A DNA stretch of 64,000 bases, taken from assembly GCF_019426345.1 (NCBI RefSeq), contig NZ_JAHLLW010000022.1, forward strand, positions 1 through 64,000. The letters are read 5' to 3'. The position numbers and the translations under genes are program-made. The notes below the pieces were generated by a model. The model ran no database searches. It was not told where the DNA came from and saw only the letters and a list, made by a program, of their open reading frames with translations. Positions 15,949-25,349 of this stretch are shown here, piece after piece (the stretch's first letter is position 1; each line of letters opens with the position of its first letter). Source of the DNA: Marinomonas lutimaris (lineage in GTDB: Bacteria > Pseudomonadota > Gammaproteobacteria > Pseudomonadales > Marinomonadaceae).

Positions 15949-17052
15949 ATGGAAAATACCCCCCTAGCTTTCGATGCAAGAAGCACAACTAAAGTAGGTT
16001 TTCTGTTGCTCGATCATTTTACAATGATCGCGCTTGCTTCTTCTATAGAACCGCTGCGAATGGCTAACCAGTTGTCAGCAGAAGAGTTGTATAGTTGGAG
16101 CTTGATTTCTGAAAGTGGTCAGCCTGTCACGGCAAGTGATGGTTTAGTTTTGACCCCAGATTTGTCTATGGAAGAAAGTGGTGAGTTTGATTTGATTATT
16201 GTCGCTGGTGGCGTTGATATCACACGAACTTTTACCGCAAAGCAAGTTTCTTGGCTGATGAAACAATCGCGCAAAGGTGTTCAGCTTGGAGGTATTTGTA
16301 CCGGCGCTTATGTCCTTGCTTATGCCGGTTTGCTAAATGGTTATCAATGTAGTGTGCATTGGGAATGTTTAACGGCTTTGCAAGAAGCCTTCCCAAAAGT
16401 TAATTGTAACAACAAGCTATTCTCCATAGATAAAGATCGTATGACGTCTTCTGGTGGCAGTGCGCCGATGGACATGTTTTTAAACATGATGACCAAGCAG
16501 CACGGCCCTAAATTATCCAATGCCATTTCCGATATGTTTATTTGCGATCGTATTCGTAATGAATCCGATCAGCAGCGCATGCCAATGCGTCAGTTTAATA
16601 GTGCAGGAGTTTGCACGCCGAAGCTGGTGGATGTGATCGAGTTAATGGAAAACAACTTGGAAGAACCTATTGAGCTAGATGAATTGGCGACTTTTGTTGA
16701 CGTGTCTCGTCGTCAAATTGAGCGTATGTTTCATCGCCATTTAGATTGTTCACCATCACGCTTTTATTTACGTTTACGACTCGAACGAGCGCGTAAATTG
16801 TTAAAGCAATCGAATATGTCGATTGTAGAAATCTCCATGGCGTGTGGATTTATATCGACGCCGCATTTTAGTCGCTGCTATCGCAAACACATTGGTGTCT
16901 CTCCTCGTGATGAGCGAAAAATTGCATGGAAAGGTGAAACCTCTGAGGCTCTGAAAGCTGAAAAAGGTGATTCGATTGTCTATATTCCCCATGCCCATGA
17001 TGCGTTAAATCATTCGCATACTGAGCCGAGTTATGGGTCGGTTGCTGTGTAA
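15949..17052 (+). CDS. gbdR: Transcriptional activator GbdR (AraC family, DJ-1/PfpI domain)
   Basis: This 367-residue regulator matches Pseudomonas GbdR in length and domain order. An N-terminal amidotransferase-like (DJ-1/PfpI) sensor domain has GGICTGAYVLAYAG (about residues 105-118). A C-terminal AraC double helix-turn-helix includes VDVSRRQIERMFHRH and ACGFISTPHFSRCYRKHIG. GbdR senses glycine betaine and dimethylglycine and activates their catabolic genes. I chose the ATG at 15949 because GAGGA sits seven bases ahead; the in-frame ATG at 15925 has none. The 266-base gap ahead is AT-rich with no gene. Its position beside gbcAB supports the assignment. Confidence 0.9.
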   Translation: MENTPLAFDARSTTKVGFLLLDHFTMIALASSIEPLRMANQLSAEELYSWSLISESGQPVTASDGLVLTPDLSMEESGEFDLIIVAGGVDITRTFTAKQVSWLMKQSRKGVQLGGICTGAYVLAYAGLLNGYQCSVHWECLTALQEAFPKVNCNNKLFSIDKDRMTSSGGSAPMDMFLNMMTKQHGPKLSNAISDMFICDRIRNESDQQRMPMRQFNSAGVCTPKLVDVIELMENNLEEPIELDELATFVDVSRRQIERMFHRHLDCSPSRFYLRLRLERARKLLKQSNMSIVEISMACGFISTPHFSRCYRKHIGVSPRDERKIAWKGETSEALKAEKGDSIVYIPHAHDALNHSHTEPSYGSVAV

Positions 17053-17075
17053 AACTGCTAACTCTTTCTGATAAA

Positions 17076-17116
17076 AGCCTGAGTTTTATTAGTGATAATA
17101 CGACTTGGGCTTTTTT
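17076..17116 (+). terminator. Terminator of gbdR
   Basis: AGCCTGAGT (17076-17084) pairs with ACTTGGGCT (17103-17111) using two wobble pairs, followed by six Ts. Confidence 0.75.
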
Positions 17117-17281
17117 GTGTGATTGTTTTTTTGATAAAACGTGATAGCAAAATAAAAGAAACGCATTTTTATTTATTTGTATTGATTTCCTTTTGTTAGT
17201 ACAACTAGTCAGGGCGACAAGTTAGAGCAAAGTGCATTGTTAGCCCGATGGATGACAAGATAACAATAAAAGGAGACCTCC

Positions 17282-18997
17282 ATGAAACCTTCCATTAGTC
17301 TTTTGGCGTTACTCGCTTTGTCTTATCAAGCGTCGGCCCAAGGCCTTTCTTTAAGTGAAAGTGAAGACCGTTATTTGCTTGATAATGGTTTAATTCAACT
17401 AACTTTATCTAAACAAGGTGATTCTCTATCTTTGATTAAAGACGGGGAGAACCTTGTCAAAAAACTGAGTGGTGTGAGCCGAGATCCGAATAAAACGCGT
17501 AGTTTCTATTTGGATTATCACACTGGAGTTTCAGGTGGCGCGACGAATTTTATCGCAGCATCTAGCGAAGTGCTCGAGAACAGTGATGAGCAAATTCATC
17601 TGCGTTTTGACGGTAAATCAAGCGATCATATTTTATTGGAATATCATTACATTTTGCGCCCAGGTGTTAGTGGTGTTTACAATTATGTTGTCGCGAAAAA
17701 TCAACATGACTCTGTTACGCGATTAGCTGAGTTGCGTACGGTTTATCGTTTTGATTCTGCTTTAATGCCGCATCTTTATAATGGTGAAACGCTCGCTACA
17801 CCACCAAGCTATGCATCTTTAGAAAACAGTGAGTTTGTGCAAGACGAAACTTGGCGTCTGTCTAATGGCGATGTTTATAGTAAATATGATTTGGTGAATT
17901 ATCAGCGTGAAAGTAATTTGTGGGGAGTATTAGGCGAGAAATTTGGCGCGTGGGTTATTCCTGCTAGTCACGAATATTATTCAGGGGATTTGCTAAATCA
18001 AGAGTTACTGGTTCATCAAGATGCTATTGCGCTTAATTATTTAACTGGCGCTCATCTTGGTTCTCCTGATTTGCAAGCTCCTCCAGGGTGGCAAAAAATA
18101 TACGGCCCTTGGTTAGTCTATGTGAATAAGGCAGTAACCCCCCAACAACTTATTAAAAATGCTCAGCAGCGAGCTTCTATAGAGCAAGCTAAATGGCCTT
18201 ATGACTGGCTAAAAGACACTCGATATGAGCACCAACGGGCTTCTTTGAAGGGGAATGTGAAAACTAAGGCTCCTGTGGTAGTTACTTTAAGTAACGATCC
18301 GAATGCAGAGTTCGATCAGCAGACTTTAGGCTATTTCTATTCATCTAAAACGAATGCTCAAGGTAATTATGCAATTGCCAATGTCGTGCCAGGTGATTAT
18401 CGGCTTGCTGTGTATGCGACATCAGGCTCTCAAACAGGTATTTTGTATGAGAGCTCTGTCACCCTAAAAGCTGGAAGTCAGGTTAAGCCAATCGAGTTGC
18501 CTTTATCAACACAGACAAGGCTATGGCAAATAGGCCAAGCAAATCGTCGAGCGGATGAATTTAAGTTCGCAGGCGAGCCTCGAAATAATCGTTGGCAACA
18601 CGAAACGCCTGTTAGTTTGATTTACGATATTGGGAAAAGTAATGAAAAAGAAGATTGGTACTATGCACAAACCAAACCGGGTATTTGGCAGGTAAACTTT
18701 GATTTAGATAAAGTGGCCGACGCTAAACTTAATATCGCGTTTGCTGCGGCGAGTAATAGTGGCATGGGGAAAGCGACGACGGCACCTAGGTTGCTTGTTC
18801 GACTTAATGGCAAGCTGCTCAAAGAAGTGCACTATGCTAATGATAAAGCTATTTATCGAAGTGCGATGCAAAGCGGACGTTATCATGCAGAGACACTGGA
18901 TGTTCCTGCTGAGCATTTAAAGAACCAAGGTAATCAGCTTGAGTTTGAAGTGCTTGGCGGGGCGTTTATGTATGACGTGATCAGTTTAAACCGCTAG
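17282..18997 (+). CDS. Secreted polysaccharide lyase family 4 (rhamnogalacturonan lyase-like)
   Basis: This 571-residue protein has a Sec signal peptide (about residues 1-19, ending SAQG). The layout is that of PL4: a large N-terminal beta-sandwich catalytic domain (about 20-300), a small FnIII/carboxypeptidase-like domain (about 315-400, with a GNYAIANVVPGDYRL-type turn), and a C-terminal carbohydrate-binding jelly roll (about 410-570). The catalytic region contains WRLSNGDVYSKYD, whose Lys201 corresponds to the proposed catalytic Lys of fungal enzymes. NYLTGAHLG carries His258, the other catalytic candidate. Such enzymes beta-eliminate rhamnogalacturonan I, a pectin backbone, consistent with contact with plants or seagrass. 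It stands alone with its own GGAG site and terminator; no other pectin genes are visible. Confidence 0.85.
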   Translation: MKPSISLLALLALSYQASAQGLSLSESEDRYLLDNGLIQLTLSKQGDSLSLIKDGENLVKKLSGVSRDPNKTRSFYLDYHTGVSGGATNFIAASSEVLENSDEQIHLRFDGKSSDHILLEYHYILRPGVSGVYNYVVAKNQHDSVTRLAELRTVYRFDSALMPHLYNGETLATPPSYASLENSEFVQDETWRLSNGDVYSKYDLVNYQRESNLWGVLGEKFGAWVIPASHEYYSGDLLNQELLVHQDAIALNYLTGAHLGSPDLQAPPGWQKIYGPWLVYVNKAVTPQQLIKNAQQRASIEQAKWPYDWLKDTRYEHQRASLKGNVKTKAPVVVTLSNDPNAEFDQQTLGYFYSSKTNAQGNYAIANVVPGDYRLAVYATSGSQTGILYESSVTLKAGSQVKPIELPLSTQTRLWQIGQANRRADEFKFAGEPRNNRWQHETPVSLIYDIGKSNEKEDWYYAQTKPGIWQVNFDLDKVADAKLNIAFAAASNSGMGKATTAPRLLVRLNGKLLKEVHYANDKAIYRSAMQSGRYHAETLDVPAEHLKNQGNQLEFEVLGGAFMYDVISLNR

Positions 18998-19010
18998 ATA
19001 TATGCTATAA

Positions 19011-19046
19011 AAAAACACAAAGAAGCTTCGGCACCTTTGTGTTTTT
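19011..19046. terminator. Bidirectional terminator
   Basis: AAAAACACAAAG (19011-19022) pairs with CTTTGTGTTTTT (19035-19046). It separates the converging lyase and glycosyltransferase genes. Confidence 0.85.
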
Positions 19047-19088
19047 CTTGTCTCAATTCCTTAGAGTTCGTCGTTCTATCAATTGCCA

Positions 19089-20519
19089 TTATTGAGAAGG
19101 TTGGCAATACAGCAGTATTTCCCTATCGGTTTTGTCTCTTTCACCGCATGACCAGTTTGAATACACAGTATGATCATTCGCCGCTTGAACGATGAAAAAT
19201 GCTTTGCTCTGTGTTGGTAGCCAAGAGTTTACATCGGTTGAGCGCTGTTTTGCCTTACCTGATGAATAGTATTGGCCAGAGAAAGGGCGTTTATGCAGAT
19301 AAAATAAATCGCTTTGTGTGGCTTCTGGTTGTTGTTTCCAAACCGCAAGTATTTTGTCTTCTGAGCGTTTTGGCACTAAATCGAAATGTAACACGCTGAT
19401 TAGTACAATAAGCAAAAATGGCGTGATGAAGCCGACTTTATAGAGCCAGCTTTGTAATGGTCTTTGGCTATGAAGATGCACCAATAATAATGCCATGGCT
19501 GGCAGTGCTGGCATCACGTAGCTGGCTAAAATATTGCCCGAAAAGCTGAATAAAATCATCGGCGACAACATCCAAAATAACAAGAAAGTGCCGAATCCAT
19601 CTGAACTTTCTTCAACGTCTTTGTCGTCTTTTATCGTGCGAATCCATTGCCAGATGACAAGTGGGCTCCAAGGCAACATAGACATCAAGGCGTAAAACCA
19701 AATAGTGCCGCGAGTTCTTTCATGCGCACTGCCATATAAGTCACCCTGCCAGCCACTGACGATGAAGCGTTTAATATGTTCACCAACGATGAAGTAATCT
19801 AGAAACCCCGGTGTTTTGTATTCCGCAATGGCATACCAAGGCACGCAAATAACAAGAAACAGTAAGGTGCCAACTCCCCAAGGTAAAGTGTTCCATAGTT
19901 TTTTCCAGCGGCCGTTAGGGAGCAGCCAAATAGTCAAACTTATGCCAATCAATACAATTGCTAATGGGCCTTTTGACAGCATGCCTAATGCTAAACCAAC
20001 AAAAAACAAATAGCCCCAGATCTTGCCTTTGTTGCTCCATGCTTGCCAGAAGCTAATCATACTTAGAGCAATAGAAAAGGTGAGGGCCGTATCTGTCATT
20101 ACCGCGCCACTTAAGACAATAAATGAGACGGTAGATGCTAAGATGCTGGCAGCAAAAAATCCCATGCTTGATGATTGGAAATGATCTTTTGCCAGTTTAT
20201 AAACTAACCCAATCACTCCTAACCCAACGATGAGATGAGGTACGCGAGCAGCGAATTCATTGACGCCAAATAGATTGAATCCAAGGCTGCTTAACCAAGT
20301 GAAAATGGGCGGTTTTCCCCAAAATGGCACATTGTAGTCAAACATTGGCGTGATCCAGTTGCCAGTTTCGAACATGATGCGCGCCATTTCACCGTAACGC
20401 GCTTCGGTGGTGTCCATCAATGGGTAGAGGGATAAAGAAAGAAAGCGCAATACTAAGCAGCTAATCAACAATGTGATCAGCAGTTTTGCAGGCGGCAATG
20501 AGAAGGTCGGTTGTTGCAT
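19089..20519 (-). CDS. GT-C membrane glycosyltransferase (ArnT/GT39-83-like)
   Basis: This 476-residue polytopic membrane protein has about ten hydrophobic segments, then a C-terminal soluble periplasmic domain of about 110 residues. The first loop has DTTEARYGEMARIMFETG and WGKPP, the acidic catalytic loop and substrate-contact motif of the ArnT/PMT fold, which transfers a sugar from a polyprenyl phosphate to an acceptor such as lipid A, O-antigen or protein. The start codon overlaps the stop of the GT2 gene (TAATG), so the two are coupled. With the GtrA-like protein nearby this suggests a complete envelope sugar decoration pathway. The sugar and acceptor are unknown. Confidence 0.85.
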   Translation of the reverse strand: MQQPTFSLPPAKLLITLLISCLVLRFLSLSLYPLMDTTEARYGEMARIMFETGNWITPMFDYNVPFWGKPPIFTWLSSLGFNLFGVNEFAARVPHLIVGLGVIGLVYKLAKDHFQSSSMGFFAASILASTVSFIVLSGAVMTDTALTFSIALSMISFWQAWSNKGKIWGYLFFVGLALGMLSKGPLAIVLIGISLTIWLLPNGRWKKLWNTLPWGVGTLLFLVICVPWYAIAEYKTPGFLDYFIVGEHIKRFIVSGWQGDLYGSAHERTRGTIWFYALMSMLPWSPLVIWQWIRTIKDDKDVEESSDGFGTFLLFWMLSPMILFSFSGNILASYVMPALPAMALLLVHLHSQRPLQSWLYKVGFITPFLLIVLISVLHFDLVPKRSEDKILAVWKQQPEATQSDLFYLHKRPFSGQYYSSGKAKQRSTDVNSWLPTQSKAFFIVQAANDHTVYSNWSCGERDKTDREILLYCQPSQ

Positions 20520-21544
20520 TATTCAGAGTCCGAGTATTTGAAAGTGGGCTTTGTCATAGCATCTTCCATGAGTACATACAAAGGTCGTTGTTTGGATTCA
20601 ATGAACAATCGACCAACGTATTCGCCCAGCACTCCAATAGATAAGAGCTGAATGCCACCTAAAAATAGTACGACGAGTATTGTCGATGGGTAACCAGCAA
20701 CAGGGTCACCCCAAACGATGGTTTTGGTGAAAATAACCAGAGCCATAATAAAAGCGATAGCTGACGTGGTTAGGCCAGCCATGGTTGCCCAGCGTAATGG
20801 TTTGGTGCTGAATGAGGTAATGCCTTCCAGAGCTAAATGAATGAGTTTTGGGTAGTTCCACTTGGTATCACCAGCCAAACGGGGGGCGCGGTCAAAGGTG
20901 AGGACTTTGCGAGTAAAGCCAGGCCAAGCAAGTAAGCCTTTCATAAAGCGGGTTCTTTCTGGCAAGGTGTTAATAACCTTGACGACTTTTTGATCCATTA
21001 GGCGAAAGTCACCGACGTTTTCGGTAATCGGGTGATCGCTAATTTTGGACATAAAGCGATAGAAACAATGTGCTGTGGTGCGTTTTAACCAACTTTCTCC
21101 GTGACGCTCGCGACGTTGCATCTCGACGACTTGAGCGCCATCTTGCCATGCTTGTACCATCGCAGAAATATATTCAGGTGGATCTTGTAAATCCGCGTCA
21201 AGTAGAATGACACAGCGGCCTGATGCGGCTTTCATTCCCGCGCTCATTGCCGCTTCTTTGCCAAAATTTCGGCTTAATCGTAAGCTGCGTATTTGATGTA
21301 AAGGGTGCTTAAAATGACTCACTAATTCCCAGCTGTTGTCACTACTACCGTCATCAATGTAGATGACTTCACAATGCTGCTGTAGTTTAGAAAGTGCCTC
21401 ACAGACACGTAGGTGGCAAACAGCCAATACATCCGCTTCATTTAAAAAGGGGATAATTACGGATACCAAAGGTTGTGCCTTGACTGCTGGTTCCTTTGCC
21501 GCGGATTCAACGTTCGCGTATTGTCTATATGGAATGGCGCTCAT
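20519..21544 (-). CDS. GT2 polyprenyl-phosphate glycosyltransferase (GtrB/DPM1-like)
   Basis: This 341-residue enzyme has an N-terminal GT-A domain: VSVIIPFLNEADVL (about residues 28-41), IDDGSSDNSW (about 62-71) and LDADLQDPPE (about 114-123). Two C-terminal hydrophobic helices (about 245-265 and 280-305) are typical of GtrB and ArnC. It would charge undecaprenyl phosphate with a sugar on the cytoplasmic face. It is first in the two-gene minus-strand unit and diverges from the response regulator gene. Confidence 0.88.
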   Translation of the reverse strand: MSAIPYRQYANVESAAKEPAVKAQPLVSVIIPFLNEADVLAVCHLRVCEALSKLQQHCEVIYIDDGSSDNSWELVSHFKHPLHQIRSLRLSRNFGKEAAMSAGMKAASGRCVILLDADLQDPPEYISAMVQAWQDGAQVVEMQRRERHGESWLKRTTAHCFYRFMSKISDHPITENVGDFRLMDQKVVKVINTLPERTRFMKGLLAWPGFTRKVLTFDRAPRLAGDTKWNYPKLIHLALEGITSFSTKPLRWATMAGLTTSAIAFIMALVIFTKTIVWGDPVAGYPSTILVVLFLGGIQLLSIGVLGEYVGRLFIESKQRPLYVLMEDAMTKPTFKYSDSE

Positions 21545-21712
21545 GATGTTCTCCTGAATACGGAAAAATTCGTTGAGTACATCCTAATAAAAGTGGTGTC
21601 GCAAAAAGGTGATTCACTTTTTTTTCATGCTTTTATGTGACAATTCAGCTTTATTAGCCCACTCTTTTTTTACAGCACTTTTTTATAGCGCTTTTTGATA
21701 ATTGAGAAAAAT

Positions 21713-22393
21713 ATGAAATTACTATTAGTAGAAGATCACAAAGATATTGCTGGTGTAATCTTTGATTACTTTGAAATCAAAGATTACGTATTAGATTACG
21801 CGAACAATGGTTTACAAGGGTATGAGTTAGCAAAAGCCGAACATTATGATGCCATTATTTTAGATGTTATGTTGCCTAAAATGGACGGATTAACGGTATG
21901 TAAATCATTGCGTGAAGCTGGCATTGATACACCTATATTAATGCTCACGGCCCGCGACACTAAAGATGATATTTTGACGGGTTTTGACCATTTAGCTGAC
22001 GATTATTTAGTGAAGCCTTTTGATTTGGAAATCCTTGATTCTCGATTGCAAGCCTTAGTAAGAAGACGAAAAGGCAGTGTGGCCAATCGGACGTTAACCT
22101 TCGGTAATTTATCTTTGGATATGAATACGCGAGTGTTGCAGCGTGAAGGTGGCCGTTACTCTTTAAATCCTTCTCAATACACCATTTTAAAATGCCTTAT
22201 TCAAAAAGCGCCTGATGTGGTATCAAAAGATGAAATTTGCGATGCCTTATGGGGTGATGAAGAGCCTGATAGCAAAGTATTACGCAGTCATATTTATCAA
22301 TTACGTAGTTTGATTGATCGACCTTTTGAGCATGCTTATTTAAGAACTGTCTCTAAGGTGGGTTATCGTCTTGTTGCTGAAGGTGATGAATGA
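21713..22393 (+). CDS. OmpR-family response regulator
   Basis: This is a 226-residue protein. The receiver domain has Asp51 in LDVMLP as phosphoacceptor, acidic residues ED near position 7 and Lys in VKPF. The C-terminal winged helix (about 125-222) contains NPSQYTILKCL and VSKVGYRLV. I chose the ATG at 21713; an upstream TTG frame start at 21695 is less likely. It overlaps the kinase gene by four bases. It is divergent from the glycosyltransferase pair, which it may regulate; that is inference from position. Confidence 0.88.
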   Translation: MKLLLVEDHKDIAGVIFDYFEIKDYVLDYANNGLQGYELAKAEHYDAIILDVMLPKMDGLTVCKSLREAGIDTPILMLTARDTKDDILTGFDHLADDYLVKPFDLEILDSRLQALVRRRKGSVANRTLTFGNLSLDMNTRVLQREGGRYSLNPSQYTILKCLIQKAPDVVSKDEICDALWGDEEPDSKVLRSHIYQLRSLIDRPFEHAYLRTVSKVGYRLVAEGDE

Positions 22394-23667
22394 AACAAAT
22401 TAAATCCGCGAAACAGCTTACCTTCACTTATTTTTCGATTGTAGCATTCGCTATTATTGCATTTCATTTTTCTATGTTTACGTCGATGATCGAAAATATA
22501 GAAATGATCTATGCTGAAAATCGTATGTTAAAAGATAAAAATACAGCTATCTCTTTACTGGATGGCACTCAGTTAACTCATGTTTCTGTGCCGCCTTTTT
22601 CTGAAGTCTATGTGGGGAAAGAAAACTTACCGTCTGGGGTGGTTCTTGCTGAGAATACTAAAGACGATAAGCCTTATGAATTAGACAAAGAATCAGATAC
22701 GACGCTAGAAATGTTTTCCATGCATTCTAAAGCTATGCTGAATGGTGAGTTAAAAGATATTTATGTGATTCATTACGACGAGATTTATGAAATCTCTGAA
22801 GAGCAGATGTTTGAAACACAAAGTACTCAGCTAGTGTTGTCTCTGTTGTTATTGATCGTCAGTTTGTGGGTGGTCATGCGAATATCTGATCGTTTAACCA
22901 AGCCGCTTGCCCAACTTTCTAAAAGTCTTGGTGATAGAACGCCTGCCAATTTGTCTGCGATTGAATTGCCAGAAGGGGCGGCAACACGTGAAATCCGTCA
23001 TCTGGTTGATCGATTAAATAGTTACCAAAATCAAATTCGAGAATTGATTCAGCGAGAGAGAGCTTTTAACCGCTATGCGAGTCATGAGTTACGCACGCCT
23101 CTTATGGTCATGAAAGGCGCGACAACCTTGATAGGCAAATCTGATTCTAAAGAATTTTTAGAGCGTCAACGAGTGCGCATGGTTCAAGCTTGCCAAGAGA
23201 TGGAAGACTACATCGCGACTCTGTTGTCTCTGACTCGTGATGAAGATTTGGCTGCGATTACTTCACGGGTTGTGCAAGATAACGAATTTGAAGATATTCG
23301 ACAAATGCATTTGGGCTACTTAACTGGCAAGTCTGTCACAGTTGATATTGTAAAAAACGGTGAAGTTATTACCAAGTTACCTGTTCCTACTTTTCATATT
23401 TTAGTGGGGAATCTGCTGAAAAATGCCATGGCTTGCACCGAAGAAGGCTATGTGAATATCGTGGTATCTGAAAATGAGTTGTCTATTGTTGATACAGGTT
23501 GCGGTTTGAGCGGCAAACCGGGTGGTGAAAGTTATGGTTTAGGATTGATGATAGTGCGCGATATTTGCGCTAAGTATCATTGTTCTTTCTCTTTGAGTGA
23601 TAATTTGTCGATAGACAGTGGCGCGCCAGGGTGTACGGCGAAAGTAATTTTTCCAAGTGGTGCATAA
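22390..23667 (+). CDS. Sensor histidine kinase
   Basis: This 425-residue inner-membrane kinase has two transmembrane helices (about residues 12-32 and 146-165) enclosing a periplasmic sensor of about 110 residues. A short linker leads to the HisKA domain with His232 in YASHELRTPL. The ATPase domain has an N box (LVGNLLKNAM), a G1 box (VDTGCGLSG) and a G2 box (SYGLGLMIV). The HAMP region is short and weak. Its partner is the coupled regulator upstream. The signal is unknown. Confidence 0.9.
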   Translation: MKQIKSAKQLTFTYFSIVAFAIIAFHFSMFTSMIENIEMIYAENRMLKDKNTAISLLDGTQLTHVSVPPFSEVYVGKENLPSGVVLAENTKDDKPYELDKESDTTLEMFSMHSKAMLNGELKDIYVIHYDEIYEISEEQMFETQSTQLVLSLLLLIVSLWVVMRISDRLTKPLAQLSKSLGDRTPANLSAIELPEGAATREIRHLVDRLNSYQNQIRELIQRERAFNRYASHELRTPLMVMKGATTLIGKSDSKEFLERQRVRMVQACQEMEDYIATLLSLTRDEDLAAITSRVVQDNEFEDIRQMHLGYLTGKSVTVDIVKNGEVITKLPVPTFHILVGNLLKNAMACTEEGYVNIVVSENELSIVDTGCGLSGKPGGESYGLGLMIVRDICAKYHCSFSLSDNLSIDSGAPGCTAKVIFPSGA

Positions 23668-23790
23668 GTTTTTCTGAGAATATATATTGAAAAAGTGAAT
23701 GGGTTAGAACCGATATCAGCATAAATCAATCAAGTTTATAGATGCTATCATGTACGTATTGGTAACATGATTTCTTGATGGAGAAACATA

Positions 23791-24795
23791 ATGAGCTCAT
23801 CAATTTTAAAACGAATTCCCCTTCAGATGTTCTGGCCAACATTTGATCCTTTTTTATTTTGTGCTTTTCATAACGACACTTATCCAAAAGCAAATGCTTC
23901 TATGGGCCCTGATGTATCGTTAAATAATCGTCCTTTGGGACAAGATTTTGGCGGTATTGATGGCTGGCGTATGTACCACGGTAAAAGCATCCCAGGGTTT
24001 CCTGCTCACCCGCATCGCGGTTTTGAAACGGTAACCATTGTCAATAAAGGCTTTGTTGATCATGCCGATTCTATTGGTGCGGCTGGCCGTTATGGGGAGG
24101 GCGATACTCAGTGGATGACGGCAGGCGAAGGTGTTCAGCATTCTGAGATGTTTCCTTTGCTAAACGAAGATGGTCCTAATCCCTTGGAATTGTTTCAAAT
24201 TTGGCTAAATTTACCAAGCAAAAATAAAATGGTACCACCGCATTTCACTATGCTTTGGAATGAAGATACGCCTGTGGTACAGGTTGCCGACAGTAAAGGT
24301 CTGGAAACTCAAGTTAAGGTGGTTGCTGGCACGTTTCAAAATGTTGATCCTTCACCTTGTCCGCCTAATTCATGGGCGGCGGATAGTAAAAACGACGTTG
24401 CTATTTGGTTGATTGATTTGCCAGAAAATGGTGAATGGACCTTGCCTGCAGCGGCAGCTAATTTGAGCCGTACTTTGTACTTTTTTGAAGGTGAGAAGGT
24501 CACGTTAGATGGTGTAAATGTCTCTATTAATGAAGCTTTTGTCTTGAAAAGTGATTCGGCTTTGGTATTGCGTAATCAGGGTGAAAAAGCCAGATTCTTG
24601 TTGTTGCAAGGCCGCCCAATCGGTGAGCATGTTGAACAACATGGTCCGTTTGTTATGAATACGCGTGCCGAGTTACAGCAAGCGTTTGAAGATTACCAGC
24701 GTACGCAATTTGGCGGTTGGCCTTGGCCGCGCCATGATCAAGTGCATGATAAATCGAAAGGGCGTTTTGCAGAGCATGGTGCTGAAGAAGCCTAA
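23791..24795 (+). CDS. Pirin-family bicupin
   Basis: This 334-residue cytoplasmic cupin protein has the pirin metal motif HPHRGFET (about residues 70-77), and MTAGEGVQHSEMF (about 110-122) supplies further His and Glu ligands. Bacterial pirins include quercetin dioxygenases and redox-linked regulators of metabolic enzymes; the activity here is not determined. It is longer than E. coli YhhW (231). It converges with the GtrA-like gene, with only 26 bases between stops. Confidence 0.88.
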   Translation: MSSSILKRIPLQMFWPTFDPFLFCAFHNDTYPKANASMGPDVSLNNRPLGQDFGGIDGWRMYHGKSIPGFPAHPHRGFETVTIVNKGFVDHADSIGAAGRYGEGDTQWMTAGEGVQHSEMFPLLNEDGPNPLELFQIWLNLPSKNKMVPPHFTMLWNEDTPVVQVADSKGLETQVKVVAGTFQNVDPSPCPPNSWAADSKNDVAIWLIDLPENGEWTLPAAAANLSRTLYFFEGEKVTLDGVNVSINEAFVLKSDSALVLRNQGEKARFLLLQGRPIGEHVEQHGPFVMNTRAELQQAFEDYQRTQFGGWPWPRHDQVHDKSKGRFAEHGAEEA

Positions 24796-24821
24796 GTTGG
24801 CAACATTGATTTTGTGGCAGT

Positions 24822-25262
24822 TTAAAATTTCGCGGGAGAAAATATCCAGAAACGTGAGAAAACGTAATTGAGCATCATGCCAATTAAAATGCCAGGGATC
24901 ATGGCTAGATAAGGCCATAAAAGACTCAGTGTGGAGTTAGGTGTGGCTGGTGGTTGAGACATGAGTACTAAGTAACATCCCCAGTTGGGCACAAAAGCAA
25001 TAGCAGAGCTGCCGAGAAATTGTATCCATTGCAGAGCGGTAGCTTTTTTGTTTGTGCTTGTTATTTGAGCTTTTGATTCGGTAAAGGTAATAGTTCTATT
25101 CCACCACCAATTTGAGCTTGCCGCTACCCAAAATGCGATGCCTCTTGCGACAAGGTGCGGCAACCAAAAGGAAAGCAGCAGCATACAGGTAAGGTCGACC
25201 AAAAAACCAGCACCACCCACGATGGCAAAGCGTACAAAAGTATGTTTGAAAATTGAGTTCAT
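24822..25262 (-). CDS. GtrA-like flippase protein
   Basis: This 146-residue membrane protein has four hydrophobic helices. Its start (FVRFAIVGGAGFLVDLTCML) and end (GMMLNYVFSRFWIF) match the GtrA family. GtrA proteins are proposed to flip polyprenyl-phosphate-linked sugars. Together with the GT2 (20519-21544) and GT-C (19089-20519) genes, all three parts of a GtrABC-type pathway are present within about 6 kb, although separated by the two-component system and pirin. Confidence 0.88.
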   Translation of the reverse strand: MNSIFKHTFVRFAIVGGAGFLVDLTCMLLLSFWLPHLVARGIAFWVAASSNWWWNRTITFTESKAQITSTNKKATALQWIQFLGSSAIAFVPNWGCYLVLMSQPPATPNSTLSLLWPYLAMIPGILIGMMLNYVFSRFWIFSPAKF

Positions 25263-25349
25263 AATGGCATTCTAAACAAGGTAATATCAAAAAAAGATGA
25301 AACAATTTTATCTTAGCGTTTTAACCTTAACGAAATAAAAGGATCGAAA

